Of a DNA stretch of 63,459 nt, positions 15,252 to 24,505 are shown piece after piece (within the stretch, counting starts at the first letter, position 1; each line of letters starts with the position of its first letter). The notes under the pieces are model-generated. The model had not been told where the DNA came from. It was given only the letters and a program-made list of their open reading frames with translations, and ran no database searches. A program made the position numbers and the translations under genes. This DNA comes from Flavobacterium sp. J49 (GTDB lineage Bacteria > Bacteroidota > Bacteroidia > Flavobacteriales > Flavobacteriaceae): the NCBI RefSeq assembly GCF_011742145.1, contig NZ_JAAQQU010000055.1:1-63459 (forward strand), in the 5' to 3' direction.

Positions 15252-15346
15252 AACAATACCTTTTAGTGTAGGGTTAAAAAAGAGTTTTTAATCTAAAAAG
15301 TAATTGTCTTGTATAGGCAAATCGGGTTTAAGGGTTAATTATAAGC

Positions 15347-15378
15347 CAAATTTAACATAATTTTTATTTAATAAACAA
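15347..15378 (-). promoter_or_regulatory. Promoter of the sigma-factor gene
   Basis: On the minus strand TTG (15378-15376), 21 nt, then TAAATTTG (15354-15347) fits the Bacteroidota -33/-7 consensus. It lies 96 bp before the sigma start and inside the gap after the last PUL1 gene. Confidence 0.65.
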
Positions 15379-15424
15379 ATAAAAACTAAAAAAAACATAA
15401 ATAAAAGATGAAATCACTAAAGCA

Positions 15425-16186
15425 CTATTGGTAAACCCTTATATAATCTATCAAATATTCTTGCGGAAAAATACGGTCGTCAACCTCATGACCACCAAAA
15501 TTACCGCCAACGGCTACATTTACTATGAAAAAAAACGGTTGGTCAAAAGGCCAGGTATTTTCATTTTTAAGTTCGGGCGCAAAAGTATAAACCGATTGGT
15601 CATCCACAAAAAACTCAATCTTGTCTTTGGTCCATTCGATAGCATATATGTGAAAGCCTTCTTCAATGCTGGGAAAAGCCGTTTTTTTGGAATTAATCGT
15701 ATTGCCGTGACTGTCTTGAGTATGTAAGGAAGTATAAACCATATCCGGTTCTCTGCCAACGTACTCTAAAATGTCAATTTCGCCACATTTGGGCCAACCT
15801 ACTTTACCGATATTGGAACCCAGCATCCAGTAAGCCGGCCAAATGCCTTTACCGCTTGGGATTTTGGCTCTGGCTTCCATCCTACCGTATTGAAATTCTT
15901 TTTTCCCAGCAGTGGTTATTCTGGTTGAAGTGTAATGATCTGCTTCTTTTTCTATTCTGATAACCAAATGCCCTTCTTTTAATTCGTGATTCTTGTTGGT
16001 ATACAATTGTTTTTCATTGTTACCCCAACCACAGTTGTTTGGACAACCATTTCCCAATTCAAAATTCCATGCACTTTCATCCAATTGTTTTCCGCTGAAA
16101 TTTTCTTCCCAAACCAATTTTCGTTTTTCCTTTTGAGCTAAGCAAAAACTAAACGATAACAGACTTAAAAACAATAGCTTTTTCAT
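15425..16186 (-). CDS. GH16 endo-beta-glucanase (laminarinase type), exported
   Basis: The protein has 253 residues. A signal peptide (MKKLLFLSLLSFSFCLAQ) is followed by a single GH16 domain. The catalytic motif is GEIDILEYVG around residue 134, with the extra residue between Asp and the second Glu that marks the laminarinase/lichenase bulge type. Other family features are WEENFSGKQLDESAWNFELG, NCGWGNNEKQLYTNKN, GKGIWPAYWMLGSNIGKVGW and the C-terminal FFFIVNVAVGGNFGG. It should cleave internal beta-1,3 (or mixed beta-1,3/1,4) linkages. There is no lipobox or T9SS tail, so it is probably periplasmic. It is the last gene of PUL1, 9 bp after GH3. Confidence 0.93.
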   Translation of the reverse strand: MKKLLFLSLLSFSFCLAQKEKRKLVWEENFSGKQLDESAWNFELGNGCPNNCGWGNNEKQLYTNKNHELKEGHLVIRIEKEADHYTSTRITTAGKKEFQYGRMEARAKIPSGKGIWPAYWMLGSNIGKVGWPKCGEIDILEYVGREPDMVYTSLHTQDSHGNTINSKKTAFPSIEEGFHIYAIEWTKDKIEFFVDDQSVYTFAPELKNENTWPFDQPFFFIVNVAVGGNFGGHEVDDRIFPQEYLIDYIRVYQ

Positions 16187-16195
16187 AGGGACAAA

Positions 16196-18418
16196 TTATG
16201 GAATTAATTCAAAGGTACTGTTTAAACGGATATCTGCCGAAGAAGAACCTATCATTAAATTAAATTCGCCCGGTTCTGATTTGAACTCTAAAACTTGATT
16301 GTAAAAGGACAATTTCTCGTTGTCAATACTAAACGTCAATGTTTTGGACTCACCGGCTTCCAATTTTATTTTTTGGAAATCTTTCAGCTCCATAATTGGC
16401 CGAACCACAGAACCGAATTTATCTTGAAGATACAACTGTACCACTTCTTCACCGGCAAACTTTCCGGTATTGGTGATGGTCATACTCACTTCGAGGGTTT
16501 CATTGCTGCTGATTTTTGTTTTGGACAATTTTAAGTCTCCGTATTTAAAAGTCGTATAACTCAATCCGTAACCAAAAGGAAACTTAGGCGAATTGGGCAA
16601 ATCGATGTAAGCGGACTTGTATACTTTATCTTCATTGATAGATGGTCTTCCGGTGCTGAAATGGTTGTAGTAAATTGGAATCTGACCTTCTTCTCTAGGA
16701 AAAGACATTGGTAATTTACCGGAAGGATTATAATCCCCGAATAGTACATCTGCAATAGCATTTCCGGCTTCAGAACCTAACCACCAGGTATAAACAATTG
16801 TTGGCATATTATCGGCTGTCCAATTGAAAATAAGCGGTCTCCCGGCATTAATTAGAATAACTATCGGTTTGCCTGTTTTTTGTAATTCTTTGATTAAATC
16901 TTCTTGAACTCCGGGTAAATGGATATTACTGCGACTTTTCGCTTCACCACTCATATCAAAGCGTTCGCCTATGCTTAAAATTACAACATCGGCTTGGTTG
17001 GCTACCTCAATAGCTTCTTTAAAACCGGATTTATCAGTATCTAATATTCCACAGCCTTTGGCATATAATAATTTTGTTTTCTTGCCGACTTTGTTTTGTA
17101 AACCTTCCCATTGTGAAACGATGTAGGTTGAATCGATATCTTTTAAATCAATAGCCCAAAAACCATGGTTGATTCTTTTTGGCTTGACCATCGGACCGAT
17201 AAAAGCTATGGTCTTTGTTTCTTTGGATAACGGTAAAATATTTTTTTCATTTTTAAGTAAAACGATACTTTTGGCTGCCACTTCTCTTGCCGCTTTGGTA
17301 TGTTCCGGATTGCTTAAAGCTTTGTCTTGGCGTTCTTTACTGCAAAATTTATAAGGATCGTCAAACAACCCTAACTCAAACTTTTTGCGAAGTATACGTT
17401 TTACGGCTTCATCCACTATACTCAAGGGCACTTTATTTTCATTGACCAATTGTGCCAAATGATTTCGATATGCATTGCTTTCCATATCCATGTCACTTCC
17501 GGCCAAAACAGCTTTTTCAGCGGCTTCTTTGCCATCTTTACAATAGCCGTGTGCAATCATTTCTCCAATCGAACCCCAATCGGATACCACAAATCCTTGG
17601 AAATTCCATTTTCCTTTTAAAATGTCACGCTGAATGTATTTATTTGCAGTGGCCGGAATGCCATTGATATCGTTAAATGAATTCATAAAAGTGGCCACGC
17701 CGGCATCAACAGTAGCTTTGAATGGTGGCAAATAAGTTTCCCACAACATCCTGTCGCTCATATCCACTGAATTGTAATCTCTTCCGCCAACGGCAGCACC
17801 ATAGGCCGCGAAATGTTTGGCACAAGCCATTACTGAATTTAAGTCGCCCAATTTATTTCCCTGAAAACCTTTCACACGAGCATAGGCAATGCGAGATCCT
17901 AAATAAGTATCTTCTCCTGCACCTTCCATCACTCTTCCCCATCTTGGGTCACGAGAAATATCAACCATTGGGGCAAATGTCCAGTGAATTCCCGAGGCTG
18001 CTGCTTCTGTAGCCGCAATTCTGGCAGAAAGTTCCATCGCATTTAAATCCCAACTGGCAGCCTCAGCTAACGGAAGCGGGAAAGTGGTTTTGTAGCCATG
18101 AATCACATCCAAACCAAACAGCAATGGAATTTTTAAACGAGACTGCATCGCCAATTCCTGGTATTGTCTGGTATATTTCCAACCGATAACATTAAGCATC
18201 GAACCGATTTTACCTTCTTTGATTTCTTGTTGCTTGTTGGCATTAATCGTCAGTGGTCCGGTTACGGTATTGTCTCCGGTATATTGGTTCAACTGACCGA
18301 TTTTTTCTTCCAAAGTCATTTTTTGCAACAACTCATCAACTTTTTGATCAATCGTTTTTTGTTGGGCATATCCCAATATTGTAGTCGTTAAAAATAACGC
18401 TGCTAATAGGTTTCTCAT
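16196..18418 (-). CDS. bglX: GH3 beta-glucosidase (BglX type), periplasmic
   Basis: The protein has 740 residues with a signal peptide (MRNLLAALFLTTTILGYAQ). The order is that of BglX: a TIM barrel with PLLFGLDVIHGYKTTFPLPL, DPRWGRVMEGAGEDTYLG, KHFAAYGAAVGGRDYNSVD and nucleophile Asp in FVVSDWGSIG (around residue 278). An alpha/beta sandwich with GERFDMSGEAKSRSNIHLPG follows, then a C-terminal FnIII-like domain with TITNTGKFAGEEVVQLYLQD. It removes glucose from the non-reducing ends of beta-gluco-oligosaccharides. Here the expected substrates are laminari-oligosaccharides released by GH16, GH30 and GH5. It lies 8 bp after GH5, on the same transcript. A second GH3 of the same type is in PUL2. 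Confidence 0.93.
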   Translation of the reverse strand: MRNLLAALFLTTTILGYAQQKTIDQKVDELLQKMTLEEKIGQLNQYTGDNTVTGPLTINANKQQEIKEGKIGSMLNVIGWKYTRQYQELAMQSRLKIPLLFGLDVIHGYKTTFPLPLAEAASWDLNAMELSARIAATEAAASGIHWTFAPMVDISRDPRWGRVMEGAGEDTYLGSRIAYARVKGFQGNKLGDLNSVMACAKHFAAYGAAVGGRDYNSVDMSDRMLWETYLPPFKATVDAGVATFMNSFNDINGIPATANKYIQRDILKGKWNFQGFVVSDWGSIGEMIAHGYCKDGKEAAEKAVLAGSDMDMESNAYRNHLAQLVNENKVPLSIVDEAVKRILRKKFELGLFDDPYKFCSKERQDKALSNPEHTKAAREVAAKSIVLLKNEKNILPLSKETKTIAFIGPMVKPKRINHGFWAIDLKDIDSTYIVSQWEGLQNKVGKKTKLLYAKGCGILDTDKSGFKEAIEVANQADVVILSIGERFDMSGEAKSRSNIHLPGVQEDLIKELQKTGKPIVILINAGRPLIFNWTADNMPTIVYTWWLGSEAGNAIADVLFGDYNPSGKLPMSFPREEGQIPIYYNHFSTGRPSINEDKVYKSAYIDLPNSPKFPFGYGLSYTTFKYGDLKLSKTKISSNETLEVSMTITNTGKFAGEEVVQLYLQDKFGSVVRPIMELKDFQKIKLEAGESKTLTFSIDNEKLSFYNQVLEFKSEPGEFNLMIGSSSADIRLNSTFELIP

Positions 18419-18426
18419 GGTGTTGG

Positions 18427-20211
18427 TTATTTTTTTATGGTCGGCTGTTTGAATTCTATATAGTTCAAGATAAAGTTTCCTTTTTCGAAGTAAAGCCTAA
18501 CTTTATTCGTTCCTTTTTTTAATTTAACGGTATCCAAAGACAAGGTCTTCCAAATGGTATTTCCGCCTGTAGCCGAGATTGTGATCTCTTTTGAAATTTT
18601 ATTGCCTTTTTCATCTGTTAAATACAATTTTCCACCTTGCGTTTCCGCGGCATATCTTATGCTTAAATCATAAGTTTGATTTGAATTTAAGTCGAAAGTG
18701 TACTGTAACCATTCGCCGTCCTCAATATAACTTACGGCATAACCATTGGTCATCGTATCATCACATTTTTGGATATCAACACCATCATTTCGCATTTGGT
18801 CACCGCTATTCCATTCGCTTCGTTTTCCACCATTGGACACCCAATAATTGGCTACATCTTTATCAAAATAAGCGTGATTGATTTGACCTAAATCGTATTC
18901 GGCTGCGAATACTTTTCCGGGTAATGCATGCTTTTTATAGACTTTGGTTTCAGTAGTTTGAATTTGTCGAAACATGGCATCGATGACATCGGGTTTAACG
19001 ACAACGTTTTCCATCTTAAAATTTTCAGCGATTTGCATCAAAGTGGCTTTGGCTTCTTCAACTGACGGTTTGTCTTTTCCATCCTTCCAATATTGTAACA
19101 ATCTGTAGTAGCCATCAGTTCCTTTTACCGAAGTTACTCCGGCAATGTTATCAATCTTTTTCATAGGCCAAAAAGCCCAACCGATATTATTGTCTTCAAT
19201 TAAAGAAATAACATCTTTGAACCAAACGTTAGAATTCTCACCGGTTTCGCCTAACCAAATAGGGACATTGTATTCGTTTCTGTAGTTTACAATTTCTTGT
19301 ATAGTGGCCATATCATTGTAGCTCCAATACTTATGGAAACTCAAGGCCATATTGTCATCCCAAAGCGGGAACATTCCTTTGTAATTATTGCCCCAACAAT
19401 TGCCTTCAATAATAATCAAGTGATTGGTATCGACTTCACGAATGGCTTTAGTGATGCGCATTTGCAAGGCTCGCAAAGGTTCGTTTTTAGTTTCATCACA
19501 ACCATTTTTATTGGTTCCGGAAAAATTCCAATTGGGTTCATTGATAATGTCATAACCACCAATCCAAGGTTTGTCTTTGTAGCGTTCGGCTATTTTTTTC
19601 CAAAAAGCAACCATTTTATCTTGATTGGCAATACTTTCCCAAAGCGATGGTTTTGTTTCATCATAATCCGAAATATTGGCATCTTTTCCTTGTCCGCCCG
19701 GTGCTGCATGAAGATCTAAAATAAGATACATTTTATTCGCCGCACACCAATTCAGTAAGTCGTCGGTCATGGTGAATCCTTCTTCCAACCAAGTATTTTG
19801 ACCGGCAACAGGTTCTTTTTCGATAGGCAAAGTATACAGATTGTAGTGCATTGGCAATCGAATTGAATTAAATCCCCAAGCAGCTAAAGAATCTACGTCA
19901 CTTTTGGATAGTCCATTCTTTTTATAAGCTTGATAGAATTCTTCTGTATTTTTTTCTCCGATTAAATCGGTTATTTTTTGTTTGATTTGGTATTGCGGTC
20001 CGGCAAAATCGGCCGTCTTCAGCATATACCCTTCTTGCACCATAAGTCCGCCAATTCCTAAGCCACGCAGAAGAACATTATTTCCGTTACCATCAACAAT
20101 CTTCTGCCCGTCACGATGTAAAAATCCTTGACCAAAAGCGGTCAATGACAATAACAAAAAAAACATCAAATGTCTTTTTCTTTTGTTTGATTTAAAGGTT
20201 CTTAATACCAT
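18427..20211 (-). CDS. GH5 glucanase with C-terminal CBM6-like domain
   Basis: The protein has 594 residues. After a basic N terminus and hydrophobic segment (MFFLLLSLTAFGQG) comes a GH5 barrel. It shows GFNSIRLPMHYNL, YLILDLHAAPGGQGKDANIS, acid/base Glu in GGYDIINEPNWNF (around residue 222) and nucleophile Glu in IWLGETGENSN (around residue 319). The LDLHAAPGGQ motif is shared with exo-beta-1,3-glucanases of the fungal type. The last ~140 residues look like a CBM6 beta-sandwich: GYAVSYIEDGEWLQYTFDLN, then LKKGTNKVRLYFEKGNFILN. Activity on beta-1,3-glucan ends or branches is likely but not proven. It starts 10 bp after the GH30 stop. Confidence 0.9.
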   Translation of the reverse strand: MVLRTFKSNKRKRHLMFFLLLSLTAFGQGFLHRDGQKIVDGNGNNVLLRGLGIGGLMVQEGYMLKTADFAGPQYQIKQKITDLIGEKNTEEFYQAYKKNGLSKSDVDSLAAWGFNSIRLPMHYNLYTLPIEKEPVAGQNTWLEEGFTMTDDLLNWCAANKMYLILDLHAAPGGQGKDANISDYDETKPSLWESIANQDKMVAFWKKIAERYKDKPWIGGYDIINEPNWNFSGTNKNGCDETKNEPLRALQMRITKAIREVDTNHLIIIEGNCWGNNYKGMFPLWDDNMALSFHKYWSYNDMATIQEIVNYRNEYNVPIWLGETGENSNVWFKDVISLIEDNNIGWAFWPMKKIDNIAGVTSVKGTDGYYRLLQYWKDGKDKPSVEEAKATLMQIAENFKMENVVVKPDVIDAMFRQIQTTETKVYKKHALPGKVFAAEYDLGQINHAYFDKDVANYWVSNGGKRSEWNSGDQMRNDGVDIQKCDDTMTNGYAVSYIEDGEWLQYTFDLNSNQTYDLSIRYAAETQGGKLYLTDEKGNKISKEITISATGGNTIWKTLSLDTVKLKKGTNKVRLYFEKGNFILNYIEFKQPTIKK

Positions 20212-20221
20212 TGAAAAAAAA

Positions 20222-21676
20222 TTAATAAACTAAAGTTTGAATGGCATTAGGTAAAATAGTCACTTCAGTTGCAGAAGTTCCTATGCACAGATTGTATGTG
20301 ATTTTTAAGTCGCTTTGGTTCATCACTACGGTCACCACTTTGCCGTCATTGTTGATGAAGGAAGTGGTCAATAACTGGCTTCTGCTGGCGGCACTACTGA
20401 CTCTTTTGGCACCTTTGTCAATGAACTTTGAAAAGTGACCAATAAAATAATAACTCGGAGTATAAATCAATTCACCGGTATTCGTATCGCCGTGAATTGG
20501 AGCAAAACAGAAATTTTTAACGTGATTTGGTCCACCGTTTTGGTCTAATAAAATATTCCAATCCGTCCAAGCTACTGTTCCGTTATTAAAATCATTAATC
20601 ATTGATTTGCCGTAGCGCTGACCGTTTTTCCATAACTGGTATTTATTGGCATCAAATTTTTCTACGCAACCTTCGGTAAACATTAGTTTCTTTGACGGAT
20701 ACAATTCGTTTACTTTACCCACATTCTCATACATTTGTTCGCCGCCACTCCAATTTTCGTACCAGTGAAAACCAATTCCCCATACGTATTTACTGGCTTC
20801 AGCATCTTCTAAAATAGTATTAGCGCGTTGTAGAAGTAAATCTCTGTTGTGGTCCCAAACGGTTATTTTTTTATCTCCTAAACCTGCTTTTTGTAATGTT
20901 GGTCCCAAATAATTTTTAAGAAAATCTCTTTCATCTGCAGCAGTAAAAATGCATGATTCCCAAATTTGTCTTGCCATCGGTTCGTTTTGAATAGTTAATC
21001 CCCAAACCGGAATACCTTCACTTTGCAAAGCATTGATATATTTTACGTAGTAATTGGCCCAAGATTGACGGTATTCAGGTAATAATTTACCGCCAAATAA
21101 CATATTATTGTTGTCTTTCATAAATGCCGGTGGCGACCACGGACTAATATAAAAAGAAGCCTTATCACCAATCATAGCCATCGCTTTTTTAATCAAAGGA
21201 AGTTTAAATTGTTTGTCGTGTTGTATGTCAAAAGTCTTTAAATCTTTATCGCCCTCTTGAATATAGGTGTAAGAACCCGAGCTAAAATCGCAGCTGTTCA
21301 TGTTGGTTCTTATCAAAGTGTATCCAATACCGTTATCTTTAGAAAAATAGGCACTCAAAAATTCCTTTTGTTTTTCCGAGGATAATTTGGCAAATACTTC
21401 TGCGCTGGCATCGGTTATTGCACCACCTATACCAACAAAAGTTTGATAGGTTTTATCAGGATTTACAAAAATGCAAATCTGTGTTTCTAGAGGCTGTTTT
21501 AGCTCTTGAAACTGTAACTTGTCGGTTTGCGACAATCTCAAACTTGTACTGTCGGCCGAAGTGTATACCGTGACCGTTTTATTTTTAGTTGAAAAAGGCA
21601 GTGGTTTTGATTTTTGCTTTTTTTGAGCAAAGGCAGAAACCGAAACAAGCAATACCAATACTATTATTTTTTTCAT
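20222..21676 (-). CDS. GH30 beta-glucanase (second copy)
   Basis: The protein has 484 residues from the ATG at 21676, which opens a signal peptide (MKKIIVLVLLVSVSAFAQ); the frame is open to 21718 but that part overlaps the previous gene. GH30 features are FVGIGGAITDASAEVFAKLS, FYISPWSPPAFMKDN, acid/base Glu in GLTIQNEPMARQ (around residue 229) and nucleophile Glu in KLMFTEGCVEKF (around residue 332). A C-terminal beta-sandwich (SQLLTTSFINNDGKVVTVVM) follows, as usual. In laminarin loci GH30 enzymes cleave beta-1,6 branches or release glucose exo-wise. No lipobox, so likely periplasmic. Confidence 0.92.
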   Translation of the reverse strand: MKKIIVLVLLVSVSAFAQKKQKSKPLPFSTKNKTVTVYTSADSTSLRLSQTDKLQFQELKQPLETQICIFVNPDKTYQTFVGIGGAITDASAEVFAKLSSEKQKEFLSAYFSKDNGIGYTLIRTNMNSCDFSSGSYTYIQEGDKDLKTFDIQHDKQFKLPLIKKAMAMIGDKASFYISPWSPPAFMKDNNNMLFGGKLLPEYRQSWANYYVKYINALQSEGIPVWGLTIQNEPMARQIWESCIFTAADERDFLKNYLGPTLQKAGLGDKKITVWDHNRDLLLQRANTILEDAEASKYVWGIGFHWYENWSGGEQMYENVGKVNELYPSKKLMFTEGCVEKFDANKYQLWKNGQRYGKSMINDFNNGTVAWTDWNILLDQNGGPNHVKNFCFAPIHGDTNTGELIYTPSYYFIGHFSKFIDKGAKRVSSAASRSQLLTTSFINNDGKVVTVVMNQSDLKITYNLCIGTSATEVTILPNAIQTLVY

Positions 21677-21698
21677 TTTACGTCTTTTTATTAATTGG

Positions 21699-23141
21699 TT
21701 ACCAAACAAATGTTCCAACAGCGCCGGCTTCTAATGATACCGCAACCCATTTTGTATTGTATTTGATATTAAATACTGCCGGTGAAGTGCCGTCATTTAA
21801 AACAATTAAAACCTTTTTCCCTTGCGGAGTTTTAAAGGCTACATTGTACAAACTACCGGATTGTGTTGATCCGATTCTGACAGAGCCGGCCGGAACAAAT
21901 TTTGAGGCATGTGCAATAATGTAGTAAGCCACATTACGTTCGTAACTAAAATTTCCTGATACCGTAATGGCACCTTTACAAGTGGTACAACCACCATTTG
22001 TATGTGGACCGAAATTGGCGTTATTGGCCAAATTCCACTCTAATGCTGTTTTACTCCAATTGCGCATAGAACCGATTATAACATTCTTCAAATGCCATTT
22101 TAAATCACCGTCAAAACTTCCGGTTGAGGAAGTATATTGTTCTGTGAAATACAAATTTTTATTCGGAAAAGCATTGCGAACCGCACTCAACGCCGAAATA
22201 TCACCGGCATATAAATGGAAGGCCGAACCATCAATAAAAGGATTCGCTCCGGAATCTGACAAAACAGTCATAGGATATTGCGGATTATCACAGTTATGGT
22301 CATATGCAACTATTTTAGTAGTAATTCCTGCTGCTTGGAATGCCGGACCCAAATTGTTTTTTATAAAATTGGCTTGCTCTGTAGCCAACATTAACATGCT
22401 TGGATTATTTCCGGGATGCAGAGGTTCGTTTTGTGGCGTTATAGCATCAATAGTAATGCCTTCTGCTTGCATGCCTTGTATGTATTTTACAAAATATTGA
22501 GCATAAACACTATAATATTGAGGCAACAAACTTCCACCGATGGAACTTCCGTTGTCTTTCATCCATACCGGTGGTGACCAAGGTGTGGCCATAATTTTAA
22601 TATTCGGATTGATTGCCAAAATATCTTTGAGTAATTGAATCAATTGAGCATCAGGACTCAAACTAAAATTAGTCAGATTGACATCTGTTTGTCCGCTAGG
22701 TATATCATTATATGAGAAAACCGTACTGTTCAAATCGGATGCCCCAATGCTGATTCTTAAATAATTGACCTCAATTGAATTGACTGCTGAGCCAAAGAGT
22801 TCTTGTAAAAGTTCTTGCTTTTTGGAAGCAGATAATTGGTTAATTACTTCTACACTTCCTCCGGTTAAAGTATAACCAAAGCCATCAACGGTTTGAAAAG
22901 TTTGACTGTCATTTACTTCAATATTCGGATAAACATTATTACTTGTATTAAATCCGAGTACTGTAGTTTGTTTTTCTAATTTAACGGTGCCGTTACCTTT
23001 TGTAAGCCAAAATTCAACATCGTTTACCGTAGGAGTTGGTTCGTTATCTGGTGCCGATCCATCGGATGATTGAGCACAACTGCTTAAAATTCCGAGTATC
23101 GATGCAAAAAAAAGTGTTTTTATTTTAGTAAGTTTTGTCAT
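21699..23141 (-). CDS. GH30 beta-glucanase, lipoprotein (first copy)
   Basis: The protein has 480 residues from the ATG at 23141, which starts a lipoprotein signal (LFFASILGILSSC, lipobox LSSC) followed by an acidic linker (SSDGSAPDNEPTPT). The frame is open further upstream but those residues are not signal-like. GH30 motifs are VDGFGYTLTGGSVEVINQLS, IMATPWSPPVWMKDNGSS, acid/base Glu in AITPQNEPLHPGN (around residue 235) and nucleophile Glu in NLYFTEQYTSSTG (around residue 330). The lipid anchor suggests a cell-surface enzyme, in contrast to the neighbouring GH30. Together they suggest a division of labour on beta-1,6-linked glucan inside and outside the cell. Confidence 0.92.
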   Translation of the reverse strand: MTKLTKIKTLFFASILGILSSCAQSSDGSAPDNEPTPTVNDVEFWLTKGNGTVKLEKQTTVLGFNTSNNVYPNIEVNDSQTFQTVDGFGYTLTGGSVEVINQLSASKKQELLQELFGSAVNSIEVNYLRISIGASDLNSTVFSYNDIPSGQTDVNLTNFSLSPDAQLIQLLKDILAINPNIKIMATPWSPPVWMKDNGSSIGGSLLPQYYSVYAQYFVKYIQGMQAEGITIDAITPQNEPLHPGNNPSMLMLATEQANFIKNNLGPAFQAAGITTKIVAYDHNCDNPQYPMTVLSDSGANPFIDGSAFHLYAGDISALSAVRNAFPNKNLYFTEQYTSSTGSFDGDLKWHLKNVIIGSMRNWSKTALEWNLANNANFGPHTNGGCTTCKGAITVSGNFSYERNVAYYIIAHASKFVPAGSVRIGSTQSGSLYNVAFKTPQGKKVLIVLNDGTSPAVFNIKYNTKWVAVSLEAGAVGTFVW

Positions 23142-23273
23142 TGTTGAAAAGGGTCTGTAATTCTTGAGCCAAATAGGATAACATCCGTAGGCTATGGTTA
23201 AAATTAATTGCAATTTTGAGTGGGAAGTTTTGTATTTACCGTTAGATAGATTATTCTAAAAACAGTCCATAAA

Positions 23274-23302
23274 AGCTTCTGTCAAATGATTTAACAGAAG
23301 CT
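23274..23302 (-). terminator. Intercistronic hairpin between GH16 and GH30
   Basis: A perfect 9-bp stem (AGCTTCTGT, 23274-23282, with ACAGAAGCT, 23294-23302) with an 11-nt loop lies 30 bp after the GH16 stop. On the minus strand it is followed by TTTT, so it is a weak terminator or RNA-processing/stabilising hairpin. Confidence 0.55.
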
Positions 23303-23331
23303 ATTGATGGACATCTAACCTAAACAAAATA

Positions 23332-24411
23332 TTAATGATAAACATGAACGTAATCCACTTCAAGTGTCGCCGAAGTGAAGTTGGGATCAACTGCACCTCC
23401 AAAATTTCCTCCCATGGCACAATTGAAAATAAAGAAAAAGGGTTTATTGAAAGGTAAACCGCTATTGTTATTAAATGTGTAAAACAAAACGTTGTCTACA
23501 TAAAATTTTATGGTTGAAGCAGACCATTCACAAGAATAAATATGGAATTCAGTAGTGGCATTATTGATGAGTACATTGCCACCGTCAGCATTCCCTCCTG
23601 AATGTCCGGGATGGTGTAAAGTACCATAGATTCTGTTGAGATTATTCCCTATATGTTCCATGATATCAATTTCACCGCATGCGGGCCAAGGATTGGTATT
23701 GATGTCAGAACCCAACATCCAAAGTGCCGGCCAAGTGCCTCCTCCTGCAGGAAGTTTTGCTCTTATGTCTACTCTTCCGTATTTGAATTCATATTTATTT
23801 TTGGTAAGAATTCTGGCAGAAGTATAATTACTTCCGTTAAAAGGCTCTTTGATAAGATTAATTTTTAAAACACCTCCTTGTACAATTACGTTTTCAGGAC
23901 GATTGGTATAATATTGCAATTCATTATTACCCCAACCTCCGGCTCCTAAGTCATAGCTCCATTTTGAACTGTCCGGTGGACCATCGGTATTGAATTCGTC
24001 TGACCACGCCATTGTAGTTGTTACAAAAACGGTTATCGTCACCGAAGATGAAATAAACTCAGCGCCGTTATAGGCAGAAACATAAATAGTATAATTATTG
24101 GTTCCCGATTGGGTAAATGTATAGTTAAATACACCTGTCGTAGTGTTAATCACATCGGTACCGATTAAAATTCTGTAAGATGTTGCATTATTTGCTGAAA
24201 CAGTAAAATTAACCAATCCGCTTCCGTTTCCATTAGGATTGGAAGTGTTTGAACCTACAATCTCAGTATTTATTACCAGATTTGTCGGTTTTGTATCGTT
24301 ATCATTACTTCCACTTCCTCCGCTACTGCAACCTAAAATTAAGAAGGCGACCAAAGCGAGAAATAGACGGTTTAGAAAACAAATATCTTTTAACTGAAGA
24401 TTATATTTCAA
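23332..24411 (-). CDS. GH16 beta-glucanase with N-terminal PKD-like module, lipoprotein
   Basis: The protein has 359 residues. A lipoprotein signal (LFLALVAFLILGC) is followed by GSGSNDNDTK. Residues ~45-130 form a PKD-like module (VINTEIVGSNTSNPNGNGSG, ending TVFVT) that also occurs in the neighbouring lipoprotein. The GH16 domain has NELQYYTNRPENVIV, WPALWMLGSDINTNPWPACG and the catalytic GEIDIMEHIGNN (around residue 245), of the laminarinase bulge type. The frame has no ATG: the only plausible start is TTG at 24411, with a stop codon a short way upstream. It is probably the cell-surface endo-glucanase that makes fragments small enough for SusC. Confidence 0.92.
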   Translation of the reverse strand: MKYNLQLKDICFLNRLFLALVAFLILGCSSGGSGSNDNDTKPTNLVINTEIVGSNTSNPNGNGSGLVNFTVSANNATSYRILIGTDVINTTTGVFNYTFTQSGTNNYTIYVSAYNGAEFISSSVTITVFVTTTMAWSDEFNTDGPPDSSKWSYDLGAGGWGNNELQYYTNRPENVIVQGGVLKINLIKEPFNGSNYTSARILTKNKYEFKYGRVDIRAKLPAGGGTWPALWMLGSDINTNPWPACGEIDIMEHIGNNLNRIYGTLHHPGHSGGNADGGNVLINNATTEFHIYSCEWSASTIKFYVDNVLFYTFNNNSGLPFNKPFFFIFNCAMGGNFGGAVDPNFTSATLEVDYVHVYH

Positions 24412-24452
24412 AATGACACTATTAATGATTAATAAAAATCTGAATTAAGAAA

Positions 24453-24487
24453 CCAACAGGAGTCAAAGTATGATTAATTCCTGTTGG
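24453..24487 (-). terminator. Intercistronic hairpin before GH16
   Basis: A perfect 9-bp stem (CCAACAGGA, 24453-24461, with TCCTGTTGG, 24479-24487) lies 19 bp after the stop of the second surface lipoprotein. On the minus strand it is followed by TTTCTT. It separates the SusC/D-lipoprotein block from the enzyme block. Confidence 0.55.
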
Positions 24488-24505
24488 CATAAATTACCGG
24501 ATGTA

